The notes: generated by a model not told the origin, from the letters alone. A stretch of 16,522 nucleotides of DNA from Erysipelotrichaceae bacterium (GCA_024709285.1 JANJWY010000187.1:1-16522), one strand, 5' to 3'. Positions 1-6,898 are shown, counted from the first letter of the stretch. Program-made: numbers and translations.

Positions 1-1026
1 GGATTTCCGGTCAGTGCACATATCGTCTTTGAAGAGTTTGTTACTCCCCTGTTGTTAAAGTTGAATCACTACCCTTTATTTATACCAGAAAGAATTCAGG
101 CCTATAGCACCAGACGCATCGTGTCCAGCCTTAAAAGCAAGGAGTACATCCGCGTCAAGATCGGTTATATCAACGGACGTTTTGTGGCAACTCCCTTAGC
201 TCGTGGAGCCGGAATGATGATGTCTGTGGTTAAAAGTGATGGATATGCCCTGATTGAAAAGAATCGGGAAGGCGTGGATTTCAATGAGGTCATGGATGTT
301 CAGTTAAATAAGTCTATTAACCGCATTAAAAATACGCTTCTAGCCGTCGGAAGTCATGATTTGATCATGGATGTCATTTCAAATCAGTTTGAACGAAGTT
401 CTCAACCTTATCATTTATCATCTGTTCATGTCGGATCATATGCCGGTCTTTTAGCCTTGTCTAAAAAAGAATCTTCCCTGGCAATGACACATTTGCTTGA
501 ATCGGATGGCTCTTACAACACCGACTCGATCAAAAAACTTTTTTCAACTCAGAAGATGGCATTGATTAAAGGTGTGAAGCGGATTCAGGGACTGATCGTC
601 GAAAATGGCAATCCGAATAATATTCGTTCCATCGAGGATCTTACACGCTATCGGTTTGTTAACCGTCAGCGAGGTGCGGGAACACGTGTATTATTGGATC
701 ATTGGTTAAAACAGAAGGATATCAATCCTGAGGAAATCGCAGGTTATGACAAAGAGCTTACCACTCACTTGGCCGTGGCTGCGGCCGTGGCCAATAAAGT
801 CGCGGATTGTGGATTAGGCATTCAATCCGCCGCGACAGTCATGGGATGTGATTTCATTCCCATGGGATTAGAAGATTACGATTTTGTATGTTATGCAGAT
901 TTTCTTGAAGATCCGAAGATGAAACTTTTATTAAGTTGTATCCGCTCAGAAGAATTTAAGGAAGTTTGTAAGTCTCTGGGTGGTTATGACACTTCAGCTT
1001 CGGGGGAGGTACATTTCTATGATTGA
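1..1026 (+). CDS. moeA: MoeA molybdenum insertase fused to a PBP-like domain, C-terminal part (5' end outside window)
   Basis: The reading frame is open from base 1, so the gene starts left of the window and 341 codons are visible. The first codons read GFPVSAHIVFEEFV, the conserved 'GxPVSA' loop near the end of the MoeA catalytic domain. Residues about 30-105 fit the MoeA C-terminal beta-barrel domain IV. From about residue 110 on, a periplasmic-binding-protein-like domain follows, with the family hallmarks VGSHD, a GNP motif, NRQRGAGTR, a THLAVAAAVA helix and CGLGIQSAA. MoeA inserts molybdate (or tungstate) into adenylylated molybdopterin. The appended cytoplasmic PBP-like domain is inferred to bind or sense the oxyanion. 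The stop overlaps the moaA start by 8 bases, indicating coupling. A start at 52 (TTG) would be an artefact of the window edge. Confidence 0.9.
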   Translation, partial: GFPVSAHIVFEEFVTPLLLKLNHYPLFIPERIQAYSTRRIVSSLKSKEYIRVKIGYINGRFVATPLARGAGMMMSVVKSDGYALIEKNREGVDFNEVMDVQLNKSINRIKNTLLAVGSHDLIMDVISNQFERSSQPYHLSSVHVGSYAGLLALSKKESSLAMTHLLESDGSYNTDSIKKLFSTQKMALIKGVKRIQGLIVENGNPNNIRSIEDLTRYRFVNRQRGAGTRVLLDHWLKQKDINPEEIAGYDKELTTHLAVAAAVANKVADCGLGIQSAATVMGCDFIPMGLEDYDFVCYADFLEDPKMKLLLSCIRSEEFKEVCKSLGGYDTSASGEVHFYD

Positions 1027-1972
1027 CCGTTTCGGGCGTGACATCAACTATCTCCGTGTATCCGTTACGGATCGATGTAACTTTCGTTGTCAATATTGTA
1101 TGCCTCATGACGGTGTTAAGACCATGTCCCATGAAGATTTGCTTAGTTTTGAGGAAATGTTTCTGGTCATTCATCAGTTTGTCAGTATCGGCGTCAAGAA
1201 AGTCCGTTTGACCGGTGGGGAGCCTTTGGTAAGAAAGGGTATCCTTGGTTTTATTCAGAGCTTATCCCGAATCAACGCATTGGAAGATATTGCACTGACC
1301 ACAAATGGAGCATTATTGAAGCCGATGGCTGCGGATTTGAAAAGATGCGGACTTCATCGGGTGAATGTAAGTCTGGACACCTTGAAACCGGATCGTTTCA
1401 CTTTGTTAACACGCGGTGGTAATTTACAGGATGTGTTGGATGGAATCAGTGAAGCGAGAAGCGTCGGTTTGAAGGTTAAGCTTAACTGTGTGCTAAACAA
1501 AGACATTAACATCGGTGAAATTGCGGATTTCGTGAAGTTAAGTCGCTATTGGATGTTGGATGTCCGTTTCATTGAACTTATGCCTATCGGCGAGAATGTT
1601 GAATATGCCATAAAAAATTTCGTCAGTACCCAAGAAGTCTTGCGACAATGCCCGGAATTAGTTTCGATTGACGCGATCGATCCTTCATCTCCTGCCCGCT
1701 ACTATCAATTGCCAGGTGCTGTTGGTAAAGTCGGACTCATCTCACCTCTGTCATGCAATTTCTGCAGTGATTGCAATCGTTTGAGATTGACGCCGGATGG
1801 AAAATTAAAGCCTTGCTTACATAATGATATGGAAATCGATTTGCGTTCACCGCTTCGTAACGGTGAAAACATCATGCCGCTTATTCTTGAAGCAATAGAA
1901 GTAAAACCTGAAAAGCATTTGTTGGACCAACACAAGACCATCGTTCGTCAGATGAGTCAGATCGGAGGTTAA
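1019..1972 (+). CDS. moaA: GTP 3',8-cyclase MoaA (radical SAM)
   Basis: MoaA converts GTP to 3',8-cyclo-7,8-dihydro-GTP, the first step of molybdopterin synthesis in the cytoplasm. The 317-residue product has the radical-SAM cluster cysteines C20, C24 and C27 (CNFRCQYC), the SAM-binding GGEP at 66-69, and the second 4Fe-4S site at C249, C252 and C266 (CxxCx13C) inside a CNRLRLTPDGKLKPCL block. It ends in the conserved Gly-Gly tail needed for the cyclase reaction. The ATG at 1019 is chosen because a near-perfect ribosome site (GGGGGAGGT, 1002-1010) sits 8 bases upstream. An in-frame ATG at 980 would add 13 unconserved residues. The gene overlaps moeA and is followed one base later by moaC, its partner in the pathway. 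Confidence 0.97.
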   Translation: MIDRFGRDINYLRVSVTDRCNFRCQYCMPHDGVKTMSHEDLLSFEEMFLVIHQFVSIGVKKVRLTGGEPLVRKGILGFIQSLSRINALEDIALTTNGALLKPMAADLKRCGLHRVNVSLDTLKPDRFTLLTRGGNLQDVLDGISEARSVGLKVKLNCVLNKDINIGEIADFVKLSRYWMLDVRFIELMPIGENVEYAIKNFVSTQEVLRQCPELVSIDAIDPSSPARYYQLPGAVGKVGLISPLSCNFCSDCNRLRLTPDGKLKPCLHNDMEIDLRSPLRNGENIMPLILEAIEVKPEKHLLDQHKTIVRQMSQIGG

Positions 1973-1973
1973 T

Positions 1974-2453
1974 ATGAGTTTCTCACATTTCAATCAGCAG
2001 GGTCACGGTCAGATGATCAATGTTTCAGATAAAGACATTACTACCCGAAAGGCCATCGCACAGGCGGTGATCACCCCCAATCAAGAAACGTATAATGCCA
2101 TTCTCAATCAGAAGCTGAAAAAAGGGGATGTTTTGGCGGTTGCTCAGGTTGGCGGTATTTTGGCTGTCAAGAAAACGTCCGAACTGATCCCGATGGCACA
2201 TCCGCTGTTACTTAATGGTATCGATATTGAATACGAAATGTCCGATGAAAGTCATTCCATCCGAATCATATGTACGGTTCGCTGTGAAGGTAAGACCGGA
2301 GTTGAGATGGAAGCGCTGACGGGTGCCAGTGTCTGTGCACTGACGATTTATGACATGGCGAAGTCAATGGATCCGGCCATGCGTATCGATCAGATTTTTC
2401 TTCTTGAAAAAGAGGGTGGAAAGTCCAATCACTATGTGCGAGATGAAAATTGA
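1974..2453 (+). CDS. moaC: Cyclic pyranopterin monophosphate synthase MoaC
   Basis: MoaC rearranges the MoaA product into cyclic pyranopterin monophosphate. The 159-residue length is normal for the family. Visible hallmarks are the N-terminal HFNQQGHGQMINVSDKD-type segment, GGILAVKKTSELIPMAHPL (with the active-site His), and CEGKTGVEMEALTGASVCALTIYDMAK (active-site Glu, Asp and Lys). The ribosome site GGAGG at 1964-1968 lies inside the moaA stop region, and only one base separates the two genes, as expected for enzymes whose unstable intermediate is handed over directly. The 3' end overlaps the next gene by about 20 bases. Confidence 0.97.
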   Translation: MSFSHFNQQGHGQMINVSDKDITTRKAIAQAVITPNQETYNAILNQKLKKGDVLAVAQVGGILAVKKTSELIPMAHPLLLNGIDIEYEMSDESHSIRIICTVRCEGKTGVEMEALTGASVCALTIYDMAKSMDPAMRIDQIFLLEKEGGKSNHYVRDEN

Positions 2454-2889
2454 AGTTTTACAACTTTGGATCTCCCCTTTTCAACATGATAAACGTCTTA
2501 TCGAGCAAATCGCATTGGACGCAGGTGGAATCAAGGATGATTATCATCGCCAGAAAGATTCGCTGATAACACTTTTGCCACTAGAAACCTGGCAAACTGT
2601 TAGTGAAGATCCAAATGCACTGTGTGTTCGCCGCTTCTATGCTCATATGTTGAGCAGTGAGTATGAGAATGATGAATTACCGCTTGATACGTGTTTAAAA
2701 AATGAGAGTGTCTTGTTACAAGTGGTTTCTGTAGGGAAAGCCTGTCATAAGGATGATGGATGTAAATATCATCATTCGGATGAAGGTTGTCCGTTAATGA
2801 GAAAAACCCGGTTTCTGAGAATCTTATCTGAAGGAACGTTGTCGGTCAAAGACAGGTTGGAGGTAACCTCATGTTTAAATATGCCATAA
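2434..2889 (+). CDS. Divergent MOSC-domain protein (cysteine-containing copy)
   Basis: The 151-residue protein is recognisable as a MOSC domain, a fold that binds molybdenum cofactor or its sulfur through a conserved cysteine. It keeps the C-terminal signature VGKACH (C104, H105), then C110 and C119, followed by the FxRILSEG-type strand and a final VKDRLEV. The N-terminal part is degenerate: the usual GD-H-G-W-RQVSLL block appears only as GGIKDDYHRQKDSLITLL, and the usual ENITTEGID segment is replaced by FYAHMLSSEYE. The start is uncertain: ATG 2434 (MCEM...) is preferred over ATG 2443 because it is closer to the purine-rich GAGGGTGGA at 2412-2420. It overlaps moaC by 20 bases and the following gene by 19. 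The family call rests on motif reading; the exact role in cofactor maturation, sulfuration or handling is not known. Confidence 0.75.
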   Translation: MCEMKIEVLQLWISPFQHDKRLIEQIALDAGGIKDDYHRQKDSLITLLPLETWQTVSEDPNALCVRRFYAHMLSSEYENDELPLDTCLKNESVLLQVVSVGKACHKDDGCKYHHSDEGCPLMRKTRFLRILSEGTLSVKDRLEVTSCLNMP

Positions 2890-3362
2890 TCATATCCAGT
2901 GATAAAGGTGCTCAGGGATTAAGAGTTGACGGGTGTATCCCTGTTATTCAAAAGTGCATGGATGAATCCTTTGAACTGATTCACTCTGTCATTGTCATGG
3001 ATGAAGTCGCTGAATTACAAAAAGCTGCGCTTTATGCGGTTGATGTGTTGAATGTTGACTTATTGATCATCTCCGGAGGTACCGGTTTTTCTGTACGCGA
3101 TGTGACACCGGAGGCCATCGGTCCTCTGATTGATAAATTTACACCTGGAATATCGGAAGCTATCCGTGCTTACAGTATGACCATCACCAAAAAAGCAATG
3201 TTATCGCGTGCAATTTCAGGTATTCGAAAGCAGAGTCTGATCATAACTTTACCCGGAAGTCCGCGAGCGGTCGAGGAATCGTTGGTTTATATTCTCGAAC
3301 CTCTCAAACACGGACTTGAAATCATGGTGGGATCGGCAAAGGAATGTGCAAGAAAGGATTAG
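2871..3362 (+). CDS. mogA: MogA/MoaB-family molybdopterin adenylyltransferase
   Basis: This 163-residue single-domain protein should adenylylate molybdopterin, giving MPT-AMP for metal insertion by MoeA. The family motifs are clear: an N-terminal SSDKGAQGLRVD segment, ISGGTGFSVRDVTPEA at 68-82 (GGTG plus catalytic-region Asp77), and LPGSPRAVEE at 127-136. MogA and MoaB share this fold and the sequence does not cleanly separate them, so the symbol is provisional. The ATG at 2871 has a good ribosome site (GGAGG, 2859-2863) within the end of the preceding MOSC gene. Its stop codon is one base before the tupA start. Together with the moeA, moaA and moaC genes upstream it covers several steps of cofactor assembly. 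The molybdopterin synthase genes moaD and moaE are absent from the window. Confidence 0.92.
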   Translation: MFKYAIIISSDKGAQGLRVDGCIPVIQKCMDESFELIHSVIVMDEVAELQKAALYAVDVLNVDLLIISGGTGFSVRDVTPEAIGPLIDKFTPGISEAIRAYSMTITKKAMLSRAISGIRKQSLIITLPGSPRAVEESLVYILEPLKHGLEIMVGSAKECARKD

Positions 3363-3363
3363 T

Positions 3364-4185
3364 ATGAAAAAGCTTTTTATTGGTATCATCGTTAGTCTGA
3401 TGCTCTTATCCGGATGCAAGAGTGAAAATGAGCAACCCAAAACACTTCGTCTGACCACGACGACCAGCGTAAATGACAGTGGTTTGTTGGAGTATTTGCG
3501 GCCGTATATTCTGGAAGAAGCCAACATCAATCTGGAAATTGTTTCCTTAGGATCAGGTGCTGCACTTGAAGCAGGAAAAAGAGGCGATGCCGATGTGCTG
3601 TTGGTACATTCACCCGCAGCCGAAAAAACATTTGTTGATGAAGGTTATGGTATTAAACGTTCGACGTTTATGTATAATTTCTTTGTTATCGTCGGACCTT
3701 CCGGAGATCCAGTCCAAATAAAGGATTTGAGTGCTGCGGATGCATTTAAAAAAATCGAGTCAGCAAAATCCCCTTTTATTTCCCGCGGGGATAAATCAGG
3801 TACCCACAGCAAAGAAAAAGCAATCTGGAAACTTGCCGGATTGGATGCTGAAGTTGTATCAGCGGATACAAGTTTCTATGTTTCTGCCGGATCAGGCATG
3901 GGTGCTACCTTAACGATGGCCAGTGAAAAACAAGCCTATACACTGACTGACTTAGCTACTTTCTTATCGATGAAAGACAAACTTTCATTGAAAGTTATCG
4001 TCAGTGAGAGTCCTGATTTGAAAAATGATTATTCCATTATCGTTATTAATCCGGATAAAGTGGCCAATGTGGATGTAGAAACTGCGAAAGCATTTGAGCG
4101 TTGGATGTTAAGCGAAAAAGCTTTGAAATTGATTGCTGAGTACGGCAAAGAAACATACGGAGAAACACTGTTCTTCACGGAGTAA
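3364..4185 (+). CDS. tupA: Tungstate ABC transporter substrate-binding lipoprotein TupA
   Basis: The 273-residue protein begins with a lipoprotein signal peptide (MKK, hydrophobic core, lipobox LLSGC, acylated Cys18), so it is anchored outside the membrane and captures the oxyanion. TupA-type binding motifs are present: TTTSVNDSGLL at 32-42, the SRGDKSGTHSKE block at 140-151, the GMGATLTMASEKQAYTL block starting near residue 178, and NDYSIIVINP near 221-230. This family is distinct from ModA and typically prefers tungstate over molybdate. The segment after AYTL reads TDLATFL where I recall DRG(T)YL in relatives, a possible ligand-site variation. The start at 3364 is supported by AAGGA at 3354-3358; an upstream in-frame TTG lies in the mogA sequence and would destroy the signal peptide. 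The gene is followed one base later by the permease. Confidence 0.93.
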   Translation: MKKLFIGIIVSLMLLSGCKSENEQPKTLRLTTTTSVNDSGLLEYLRPYILEEANINLEIVSLGSGAALEAGKRGDADVLLVHSPAAEKTFVDEGYGIKRSTFMYNFFVIVGPSGDPVQIKDLSAADAFKKIESAKSPFISRGDKSGTHSKEKAIWKLAGLDAEVVSADTSFYVSAGSGMGATLTMASEKQAYTLTDLATFLSMKDKLSLKVIVSESPDLKNDYSIIVINPDKVANVDVETAKAFERWMLSEKALKLIAEYGKETYGETLFFTE

Positions 4186-4186
4186 C

Positions 4187-4840
4187 ATGAAAGAAATTAT
4201 TGACATCATTCTGACCAGCCTGCAAGTCTCCTTGAGCTCGACTACGATCGCCGCGATTTTTGCGGTGCCTTTAGGGCTTTTTCTAGGATTAAGCAAATCC
4301 CGGATGGCCTTACGACTGCGACCGGTATTTTCTAGTTTAGCCGGTCTGCCGCCTGTCCTTGCCGGAATCACGATATTTCTTCTTTTATCCAATGCCGGTC
4401 CGTTGGGCAGTTTTCGTTTGCTGTATTCCAAAACTGCGATTATCACGGCACAAGTGCTGATAGTTTTTCCTTTGATTGTTGCAAGTGTATATCCATTGGT
4501 ATTGCCAATAAAAGCCGTTTTTCTTGAAACGTGTTTTGGTCTAAATATTCCAAAAAAGCAGCAGATAAGATTCTTGATCAGTGAACTGCGCTACGGCCTT
4601 TTAGCCGCTGTCTTATTAGGATTTGGACGCGCCATGGCCGAAGTTGGTGCAGTAATGATGGTCGGTGGCAATATCCGTTACAAAACACGCGTGATGACGA
4701 CGGCCATCGTACTGGAAACCAATCAGGGAAATTATTCAACAGCACTGTATTTGGGAATTGCCTTGTTACTGATCAGTTTCAGTGTCAACTGGCTTGTCCA
4801 CAGTTTGTTTAAGGAGGTAAGTCATGATCCGCTGTACTGA
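4187..4840 (+). CDS. tupB: Tungstate ABC transporter permease TupB
   Basis: A 217-residue inner-membrane permease with about five hydrophobic segments (roughly 5-35, 48-70, 82-110, 135-158 and 185-205). The ATPase-contact loop is recognisable in the segment 113-156, ending in GRAMAEVGAVMMVGGNI, which is characteristic of molybdate/tungstate-type permeases (ModB, TupB, WtpB). Its place between TupA and an ATPase identifies the transporter as TupABC. The ATG at 4187 follows the tupA stop by one base, with an ACGGAG ribosome site overlapping the tupA end. The last 17 bases overlap tupC, whose strong ribosome site lies inside this gene. Confidence 0.92.
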   Translation: MKEIIDIILTSLQVSLSSTTIAAIFAVPLGLFLGLSKSRMALRLRPVFSSLAGLPPVLAGITIFLLLSNAGPLGSFRLLYSKTAIITAQVLIVFPLIVASVYPLVLPIKAVFLETCFGLNIPKKQQIRFLISELRYGLLAAVLLGFGRAMAEVGAVMMVGGNIRYKTRVMTTAIVLETNQGNYSTALYLGIALLLISFSVNWLVHSLFKEVSHDPLY

Positions 4841-5402
4841 TTTATCGATTGTCTTAAACCATAAGAAATTATTGCATATCGAAAATATTACATTTGAAGA
4901 AGGGATTGTTCATATCATTCAAGGAGAAAACGGTTGTGGTAAGAGCAGTTTGTTTCGATGCATGACCGGATGGTCAAGCCCTGATTCCGGAAGTTGTGTG
5001 ATGTTGGGAAGCTGGGTATATCAGCCCCAGCAGTTTCACTTGTTTGCCCCTAAGGTGCTAGATAATTTCCTAGATGCTGAACTCGCAAAGCAAATGCTTG
5101 TATCACTCAAGGCTGAATCCATCATCAATCAGTCAGTCAAACGGCTGTCCGGTGGTGAGCGTCAAAAGGTGGCTTTGGTGAGAACTCTGTGTACAGATGC
5201 GGATGTTTATTTGCTCGATGAACCGACATCATACATGGATGAAAGTTCACGCCTGTTGGCTTATCAGTTAATTAAAGAACGATTGTTGAGTCTCGGTAAG
5301 ACCGTATTGATGATCAGTCATGAATCAGTTATGGACCCCTTTGATTGTGGGAAGGTGTATTTGTTTAAGGATTCAAAATTAAATATCATAAACACATGGT
5401 AA
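4824..5402 (+). CDS. tupC: Tungstate ABC transporter ATPase TupC (short form)
   Basis: This cytoplasmic ATPase powers TupAB. In 192 residues it contains Walker A GENGCGKSS (34-42), a Q-loop glutamine at 67 (VYQPQQ), the ABC signature LSGGERQ (108-114), Walker B VYLLDEP (128-134) and the switch histidine H166 (ISHES). All catalytic elements are therefore intact. The protein is shorter than typical importer ATPases: only about 40 residues separate the Q-loop from the signature, and the segment between Walker A and the Q-loop is also compact. There is no C-terminal regulatory domain. The ATG at 4824 has a textbook ribosome site (AAGGAGGT, 4811-4818). Twelve bases separate it from the second MOSC gene. 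Confidence 0.93.
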   Translation: MIRCTDLSIVLNHKKLLHIENITFEEGIVHIIQGENGCGKSSLFRCMTGWSSPDSGSCVMLGSWVYQPQQFHLFAPKVLDNFLDAELAKQMLVSLKAESIINQSVKRLSGGERQKVALVRTLCTDADVYLLDEPTSYMDESSRLLAYQLIKERLLSLGKTVLMISHESVMDPFDCGKVYLFKDSKLNIINTW

Positions 5403-5414
5403 AGGAGTGAACGT

Positions 5415-5849
5415 ATGGGTGGAAAAGTAATTTCGATTTGTATCAGTGAAGAGCGCGGTGTATTGAAAAAGGAAGTTGCTTCTGTAAAGATTACTCTACA
5501 AGGGATTGTCGGAGACGGCCATTCCGGTGATTGGGATCGACAAGTGACATGTCTAAACTATCAGAGTTTTCTGCGTGCAAAAGAAAAACATCCCGAACTT
5601 GATTTACATCCGGGAAGTTTTGCGGAAAATATTATGATTGACGGAATAGATTTCAGTGAAATTGGTCCCGGATCAAAACTGCAACTTGGCGATTCCGTTA
5701 TCCTTCAAGTGAGTCAGATTGGCAAAGAAGATCATCCAAGTGTCGTTACCCGAACCTATGGGATCAGTTTACTGCCATATGAAGGATTATTTTGCAAAGT
5801 GATTCAGGGAGGAAACTTAACTCCCGGTGACATCGTCAGTGTGATATGA
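5415..5849 (+). CDS. MOSC-domain protein lacking the conserved cysteine
   Basis: The 144-residue protein matches stand-alone MOSC proteins encoded with molybdenum cofactor genes: an N-terminal VISICISEERGVLKKEV strand, the GDGHSGDWDRQVTCL block at 33-47, HPGSFAENIMIDGIDF at 65-80, LQLGDSVILQVSQIGKE, and a C-terminal KVIQGGNLTPGDIV. The expected GKECH motif, whose cysteine is the family's cofactor/sulfur ligand, reads GKEDH here (Asp106), and the downstream cysteines are also missing; the remaining cysteines are C9, C46 and C127. It may therefore bind rather than transfer. The ATG at 5415 is preceded by AAAGGAG. It is the last gene of the operon; its stop directly abuts the terminator hairpin. 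The other MOSC gene of this operon shows the reverse pattern of motif loss. Confidence 0.87.
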   Translation: MGGKVISICISEERGVLKKEVASVKITLQGIVGDGHSGDWDRQVTCLNYQSFLRAKEKHPELDLHPGSFAENIMIDGIDFSEIGPGSKLQLGDSVILQVSQIGKEDHPSVVTRTYGISLLPYEGLFCKVIQGGNLTPGDIVSVI

Positions 5850-5873
5850 AAAAAGGACCGAAGTCCTTTTTTT
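5850..5873. terminator. Bidirectional Rho-independent terminator between the cofactor operon and mbl
   Basis: The sequence AAAAAGGAC-CGAA-GTCCTTTTT forms a 9-bp stem with a four-base loop (stem arms 5850-5858 and 5863-5871). It has a T-run on the plus strand and, by symmetry, a T-run on the minus strand. It starts right after the MOSC stop (5847-5849) and its other end overlaps the mbl stop codon (5872-5874), so it can end transcription arriving from either side. The GC core is only four pairs, so strength is moderate. Confidence 0.85.
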
Positions 5874-6858
5874 AACGCACTAAGTGTAAATTCTCCAACA
5901 TGATCCCGGTGCCTTCCGCTACGCAGCGAAGTGCATTCTCGGCAACATATACAGGAACATTCAACTCATTCATCAACAGCTGATCGATACCTTTCAACAA
6001 GGCACCGCCGCCTGTCAATACGATTCCGCGGGTAACGATATCTGCCGATAATTCCGGCGGAGTTTGTTCCAACACGGTACGGCAGGCACGGACAATATCC
6101 TGCATGCTCTCACGCATAGCCAACTCGGTTTCCTCTGAATTAATGGTAATGGTATGAGGTAACCCGGTGACCAAGTCACGACCGGACACTTCCATCGTAT
6201 CTGCACGGGATCCGCGCCAAGCGGTTCCGATGCGCTTTTTGATTTCTTCACCGGTACGATCACCAATCAACAGTTTATAGGAATCCTTGACATACTTGAT
6301 AATGTCACGATCCATCTTATCTCCGGCAACCTTTAAGGAAGTACTTGTAACGATGTCACCCAGCGATAAAATTGCGACATCCGTTGTACCACCGCCGATG
6401 TCCAAGACCATTGAACCGCTCGGTTTGGAAATGTCCAATCCTGCTCCGATGGCAGCCACTTTTGGCTCTTCTTCAATATACACACGCTTCGCGCCTGCTC
6501 TGTAAGCAGCATCACGAATAGCATTACGTTCTACGGAAGTAATATTGGACGGACAGCAAATCAAAATCGTCGGACGGGAAAACATTCCTTTCAGTTTTAG
6601 TTTCTTAATGAAATACTGAAGCATGATTTCCGTAACTTCAAAATCCGCAATTACGCCGTCTTTTAACGGACGGATGGCTAAAATGCGTCCCGGTGTACGA
6701 CCAAGCATATCCTTCGCTTCTTGCCCAACAGCAAGACATTTTTTTGAATCAGCCTCAAGCGCAACGACTGAAGGTTCATCTAAAACGATGCCTTCGCCTT
6801 TGACATAAATCAACATATTCGCAGTACCCAAATCTATTCCAACTAGTTTAGAAAACAT
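5872..6858 (-). CDS. mbl: MreB/Mbl actin-like rod-shape protein
   Basis: A bacterial actin that polymerises along the inner membrane and guides lateral cell-wall synthesis. The 328-residue product has the actin-fold phosphate-1 motif GIDLGTAN (7-14), a KGEGIVLDEPSVVAL segment, IRPLKDGVIADFEVTE, EEEPKVAAIGAG, the phosphate-2 motif VLDIGGGTTD, and the adenosine motif GIVLTGGGALL. From memory it resembles Bacillus Mbl more than MreB, and Mbl is the copy found near the ATP synthase region; mreC and mreD, which usually follow mreB, are absent. The start at 6858 is chosen because the upstream in-frame ATG (6873) lies within the ribosome site GGGAGG (plus-strand CCTCCC). The gene has its own promoter and ends at the shared terminator. 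A rod or ovoid cell shape is implied. Confidence 0.94.
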   Translation of the reverse strand: MFSKLVGIDLGTANMLIYVKGEGIVLDEPSVVALEADSKKCLAVGQEAKDMLGRTPGRILAIRPLKDGVIADFEVTEIMLQYFIKKLKLKGMFSRPTILICCPSNITSVERNAIRDAAYRAGAKRVYIEEEPKVAAIGAGLDISKPSGSMVLDIGGGTTDVAILSLGDIVTSTSLKVAGDKMDRDIIKYVKDSYKLLIGDRTGEEIKKRIGTAWRGSRADTMEVSGRDLVTGLPHTITINSEETELAMRESMQDIVRACRTVLEQTPPELSADIVTRGIVLTGGGALLKGIDQLLMNELNVPVYVAENALRCVAEGTGIMLENLHLVR

Positions 6859-6889
6859 ATAAAAACCTCCCATTTAGTCAAGCACCGAT

Positions 6890-6898
6890 ATTATAACA
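6890..6898 (-). promoter_or_regulatory. Extended -10 promoter of mbl
   Basis: Read on the minus strand this is TGTTATAAT: a consensus TATAAT (6890-6895) preceded by the TGn extension. No good -35 hexamer is seen at 16-18 bases; GGTTTG/TTTGGC is the nearest candidate. A start near 6883 would give a leader of about 25 bases containing the GGGAGG ribosome site. Confidence 0.65.

Noticed and set aside
52..54. TTG at 52 as the start of the first gene
   Set aside because: The frame is open back to base 1 and encodes the conserved GFPVSA segment of MoeA, so the gene is cut by the window edge.
980..1018. Longer MoaA starting at the ATG at 980
   Set aside because: The extra 13 residues are unconserved and the GGGGGAGGT ribosome site lies between this ATG and the one at 1019.
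2350..2433. Upstream extension of the first MOSC gene
   Set aside because: It is moaC sequence read in another frame, with no MOSC-like features; the domain begins after 2434.
4108..4446. 112-codon antisense frame across tupA/tupB
   Set aside because: Basic, low-complexity composition, no ribosome site, and opposite a well-conserved gene pair; a shadow.
6859..6873. mbl start at 6873
   Set aside because: The codons MGGFY coincide with the GGGAGG ribosome site; known MreB/Mbl proteins begin at MFSK-like residues.
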